A stretch of 64,000 nt of DNA from Pseudomonas viridiflava (GTDB lineage Bacteria; Pseudomonadota; Gammaproteobacteria; Pseudomonadales; Pseudomonadaceae), in contig NZ_RBTP01000076.1 of assembly GCF_003702045.1 (NCBI RefSeq), positions 306,257 to 370,256 on the forward strand, written 5' to 3'. Numbering within the stretch: the first letter of the stretch is position 1; every line of letters starts with the position of its first letter. Shown here piece by piece: positions 61,356 through 64,000 of this stretch. The position numbers were made by a program, and so were the translations under genes. Below the pieces are notes generated by a model. The model did not search any database and had not been told where the DNA came from. It saw only the letters and a list, made by a program, of their open reading frames with translations.

Positions 61356-62402
61356 ATGGCTGAAAAAACACCCGTGACACGTAAACGCCGAGGCGCAGGC
61401 CGGGTGACGATCAACGCCGTGGCCAAACAGGCAGGCGTGTCGGCCATCACCGTTTCGCGCTACTTCAACCAGCCGGAACAGGTTTCCCCGCCATTGCGCG
61501 AACGCATTGCGGCGGCGGTCGATGCGCTGGGCTACGTGCCCAATCTGGTGGCAGGCGGTTTGGCGTCAGCGCGTAGCCGAGTGGTGGCGATGGTGATCCC
61601 GAACATCTCAGGCCCCATCTTTGCCAATACGATTCAAGGCTTCAGCGACACCTTGAGCCAGCACGGATTTCAGCTGCTGCTGGCCTCAAGCTATTTCTCG
61701 GTGGAACAGGAAGAAAGTGCCGTGCGCGCTTTTTTAGGCTGGTCGCCCGCAGCACTGGTGTTGACCAGTCGCTTTCACAGCGAAGCCACGGAAAAAATGA
61801 TCGAGCAGGCCGACATCCCGGTGATTGAAACCTGGGACCATCAGCCGGAACGTAGCCCGATCCAGATCGGTTTTTCCCATTACGAGGTCGGCGTTACGGC
61901 AGCGCGCTACCTGCACGGCAAAGGCTACCGTCGTATTGCCTTCGTGGAGAACAGCGTTCCCGGCGACTTCAGCGCGCAAGAGCGTCGCGACGGTTGTATC
62001 GCGACGTTGAAAACATTGGGCCTGAAGCCGTGGGTATTCGTGCCGGAGGCGGGGCTTGCGCCGTTTGAGGCGGGCAAGCAGGCGATGGATACGTTGATGG
62101 ACAACCATCCCCGCCCTGACGCCATTTTCTTCGCCAACGACAATCTGGCAGCCGGCGGGCTGTTGACCAGCCAGCGCATCGGCCTGCAAACGCCGCGGGA
62201 TTGCGCGGTGATGGGCTTTGGCGATTACGCGTTCGCCAAAATGATGATACCCAGCCTGACCACCATCAAACCGCCCGCCCTGCAGATCGGCGTGCTCGCT
62301 GCGCAGCGCGTGCTGGAGAGCCTGGGGGTGTTGCCGACAGAGGGCGAAATTCAGCGGCTGAATCTGCTGGAGTGCGAGTTGGTTGAGCGGGAAAGCACTT
62401 GA
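61356..62402 (+). CDS. LacI-family transcriptional regulator
   Basis: 348-residue regulator. N-terminal DNA-binding domain VTINAVAKQAGVSAITVSRYFNQPEQVSPPLRERI (about residues 17–51), hinge GYVPNLVAGGLASARSRVVAMVIPNI, then a sugar-binding-fold domain (FANDNLAAGGLLTSQRIGLQTPRDCAVMGFGD). Resembles the GntR-type gluconate repressors, but its genomic partner is a TonB-dependent receptor/monooxygenase group. AT-rich leader with an operator palindrome. Confidence 0.93.
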   Translation: MAEKTPVTRKRRGAGRVTINAVAKQAGVSAITVSRYFNQPEQVSPPLRERIAAAVDALGYVPNLVAGGLASARSRVVAMVIPNISGPIFANTIQGFSDTLSQHGFQLLLASSYFSVEQEESAVRAFLGWSPAALVLTSRFHSEATEKMIEQADIPVIETWDHQPERSPIQIGFSHYEVGVTAARYLHGKGYRRIAFVENSVPGDFSAQERRDGCIATLKTLGLKPWVFVPEAGLAPFEAGKQAMDTLMDNHPRPDAIFFANDNLAAGGLLTSQRIGLQTPRDCAVMGFGDYAFAKMMIPSLTTIKPPALQIGVLAAQRVLESLGVLPTEGEIQRLNLLECELVEREST

Positions 62403-62404
62403 TT

Positions 62405-62512
62405 TGATCATGCCCATCGCTCGGCATGGGTAGGCATCACATTCGAGATGCGGACGCGGAGCATGGGAGATCATCCGACTGGTTTGATCGTCCCCACGCT
62501 GCGCATCATAGT
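62405..62512. repeat. Compound intergenic hairpin repeat
   Basis: TGATCATGCCCATCGCTCGG, CATGGGTAGGCATC, GAGATGCGGACGCGGAGCAT, then TTTGATCGTCCCCACGCTGC and GCATCAT. Member of the dispersed family; lies between the convergent LacI and betT genes. Confidence 0.6.
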
Positions 62513-62525
62513 CAGGCCCGCTCGA

Positions 62526-64000
62526 TCAACGCACCAGATGCAGGAACTGCATGTGCCGCTCGTACTGGTCGAGCACGTCGTTGATCACTTGGTCCTTGGT
62601 GTAGCCAACCAGGTCGTAATCCTGGCTGCCCTCACTCAGGTGAACCTCGGCGCGATAGTAGCGGCGGTTGTTCAACTGCTTGGAGCCCATGCCGCCTCGG
62701 GCGAACGACGGCGTAAAGAAGCCTTTCATCTGCACTTGATAGATGAACGGACGCTCTTCGCCGTGGCCGATTTCCAGGGTCACCGAATCGTTGGACGGAT
62801 CGGGCACGTTAACCACGCTCAAGCCCTTCTCCACGAACACCGCCGTGACGTCGTCGATGGCCGGGCGCACGGTCTGGTCAAGGAACCGGTACACCTCGTC
62901 TCGCGACGGATAATGCACGGCCTGGCTCAAGCGCTGACGCCAGCCGCCACGTCGCGAACCCGATACCGGGGCCAGCGAGTAAAGCTGTGCGATCTGACGC
63001 TGGGACTCCATGAAGAACGCCTTGTGCAGCCCCCACATCATCAACAGCAGAATCAGCGAGAACGGCAACGATGTCAGCACCACCGCCGATTTCAGCGCAT
63101 CGATACTGCCCGAGAACAACAGCCCGCTGGTGATCAGCGCCGTCGCTACACCCCAGAAGACCCGCAGCCATTTCGGGCCGTCTTCGTCCGGGTTGCCGCC
63201 CTTGGCCGACAGGGTCGACAGCACTACGGTGCCCGAGTCGGCGGAGGTCACGAAAAACACGAAGCTGATAAACACCGTAACGGCAATCACGGTCTTGCTC
63301 CACGGGTACGTTTCCAGCAGCAGGTAGAGCGTCATTGATGGATCATCAATGGCCGATTGGCCCAGCGCAGTCATGCCGTGGTGCAACACCTGATCAATCG
63401 CGCTGTTGCCGAAGATCGACATCCAGGCCAGGGTGAAACCCAGCGGGATCAGCAACACGCCGAAGACGAATTCGCGGATGGTTCGGCCACGGGAAATGCG
63501 TGCGATGAACAGGCCCACGAACGGCGACCAGGCAATCCACCAGGCCCAGTAGAACACGGTCCAGCCGCCCAGCCAGTCGCTTGGCTCGTTGTAGGCATAA
63601 ACGTCGAAACTCTTGGTCGGCAACGCGCCCAAATAGTCACCGATGTTTTGCACCAACGTATTGAGCAGGTACTGCGTAGGACCGGCGAACAGCACGAACA
63701 GCAACAACGCACAGGCCAGCAGCATGTTGATGTCGGACATGAGGCGCACGCCTTTGTCCACGCCCGCGATGGCGACCAGAATGGCGGCGCCCATCATCAG
63801 GGTGATCAGGCCCACCTGAATCCAGTGGGTGTGTGCCACGCCGAACAGGTAATCCAGACCTGAATTGAGGTGCAGCACCCCAAAGCCCATGTCGGCACCC
63901 AGACCAAAAATGGTCGCGATGATGCCGAAGCCGTCCACCGCGTAACCGATCGGACCATTGATGCGCTTACCGATCAGCGGGTACAGCGCCGAACGCAATG
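62526..64000 (-). CDS. betT: BCCT-family choline/betaine transporter BetT, 5'-truncated
   Basis: At least 491 residues visible; the frame is open at the window edge, so the N-terminus is missing (BetT is usually about 650–680 residues). Multiple helices with the BCCT signature WTVFYWAWWIAWSPFVGLFIARISRGRTIREFV, FFVTSADSGTVVL and a Gly-rich GADMGFGVLHLNSGL. The C-terminal ~160 residues are hydrophilic (RDEVYRFLDQTVRPAIDDV…), the osmoregulatory tail seen in BetT. Transports choline for glycine betaine synthesis; the window's pchP makes choline from phosphorylcholine. Confidence 0.93.
   Translation of the reverse strand, partial: LRSALYPLIGKRINGPIGYAVDGFGIIATIFGLGADMGFGVLHLNSGLDYLFGVAHTHWIQVGLITLMMGAAILVAIAGVDKGVRLMSDINMLLACALLLFVLFAGPTQYLLNTLVQNIGDYLGALPTKSFDVYAYNEPSDWLGGWTVFYWAWWIAWSPFVGLFIARISRGRTIREFVFGVLLIPLGFTLAWMSIFGNSAIDQVLHHGMTALGQSAIDDPSMTLYLLLETYPWSKTVIAVTVFISFVFFVTSADSGTVVLSTLSAKGGNPDEDGPKWLRVFWGVATALITSGLLFSGSIDALKSAVVLTSLPFSLILLLMMWGLHKAFFMESQRQIAQLYSLAPVSGSRRGGWRQRLSQAVHYPSRDEVYRFLDQTVRPAIDDVTAVFVEKGLSVVNVPDPSNDSVTLEIGHGEERPFIYQVQMKGFFTPSFARGGMGSKQLNNRRYYRAEVHLSEGSQDYDLVGYTKDQVINDVLDQYERHMQFLHLVR

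Overview
The window is chromosomal DNA of a fluorescent pseudomonad, most likely the Pseudomonas syringae group. The coding bias is GC-rich and the gene order is the conserved Pseudomonas backbone (gshB–tonB-like–algH–ruvX–pyrRBC', pilT–yggS–proC–yggT–metXW–rdgB–hemW, thiSG–trmB, ftsYEX–rpoH, coaD–fdx–mutM, pfpI–rlmI–ilvD, typA–thiI–glnA–ntrBC). Several REP/REPIN repeats of the GTGGGAGCGGAC...GTCCGC type sit between genes. The species call is an inference from gene content and familiarity with the proteins, not from a search.

Layout. 1–6.1 kb: the 3' part of gshB, a TonB-like gene, and algH–ruvX–pyrR–pyrB–pyrC', in which the dihydroorotase-like subunit has lost its metal ligands. 6.2–8.6 kb: a double-TM2 membrane protein, a secreted NlpC/P60 hydrolase and pilT. 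8.7–15.4 kb: a run of plus-strand housekeeping genes (PLP homeostasis, proline, methionine, nucleotide sanitation, HemW). 15.6–18.7 kb: trmB, thiG, thiS, a DUF423 gene and mtgA. 18.9–23.1 kb: ftsY–ftsE–ftsX with rpoH downstream. 23.4–26.8 kb: a paired active/inactive M16 peptidase and rsmD. 27.2–36.6 kb: hydrolase, mercaptopyruvate sulfurtransferase, a divergent TetR/aldehyde dehydrogenase pair, coaD, ferredoxin, mutM, an HDOD gene, pfpI and rlmI.

36.8–38.0 kb is the most accessory-looking short stretch: an orphan gene with an AT-rich leader, a REPIN, and a frameshifted REP-associated transposase. 38.3–46.8 kb carries ilvD, a phosphorylcholine phosphatase whose ribosome-binding site lies in a hairpin, folA, a DUF2868 membrane protein paired with a DUF3482 GTPase, and typA. 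47–55.3 kb is the nitrogen-control block: thiI, glnA with a sigma-54 promoter and two NtrC-like sites, a secreted chorismate mutase, two DUF4124 proteins, then ntrB–ntrC behind a perfect NtrC-type palindrome and a sigma-54-like promoter.

55.4–62.4 kb is an accessory uptake/oxidation locus: aldo/keto reductase, sulfonate-type binding protein, DszA/NtaA-type flavin monooxygenase and a TonB-dependent receptor, divergent from a LacI-family regulator with a perfect 14-bp palindrome between them. The window ends inside a betT-like choline transporter gene.

No tRNA, rRNA, CRISPR array, prophage or complete insertion sequence was seen. Besides REPs, a second dispersed intergenic repeat family (GACGC..GAGCGTC hairpins with CCCACGC..GCATGGG and GATCGT) occurs at seven or more places.
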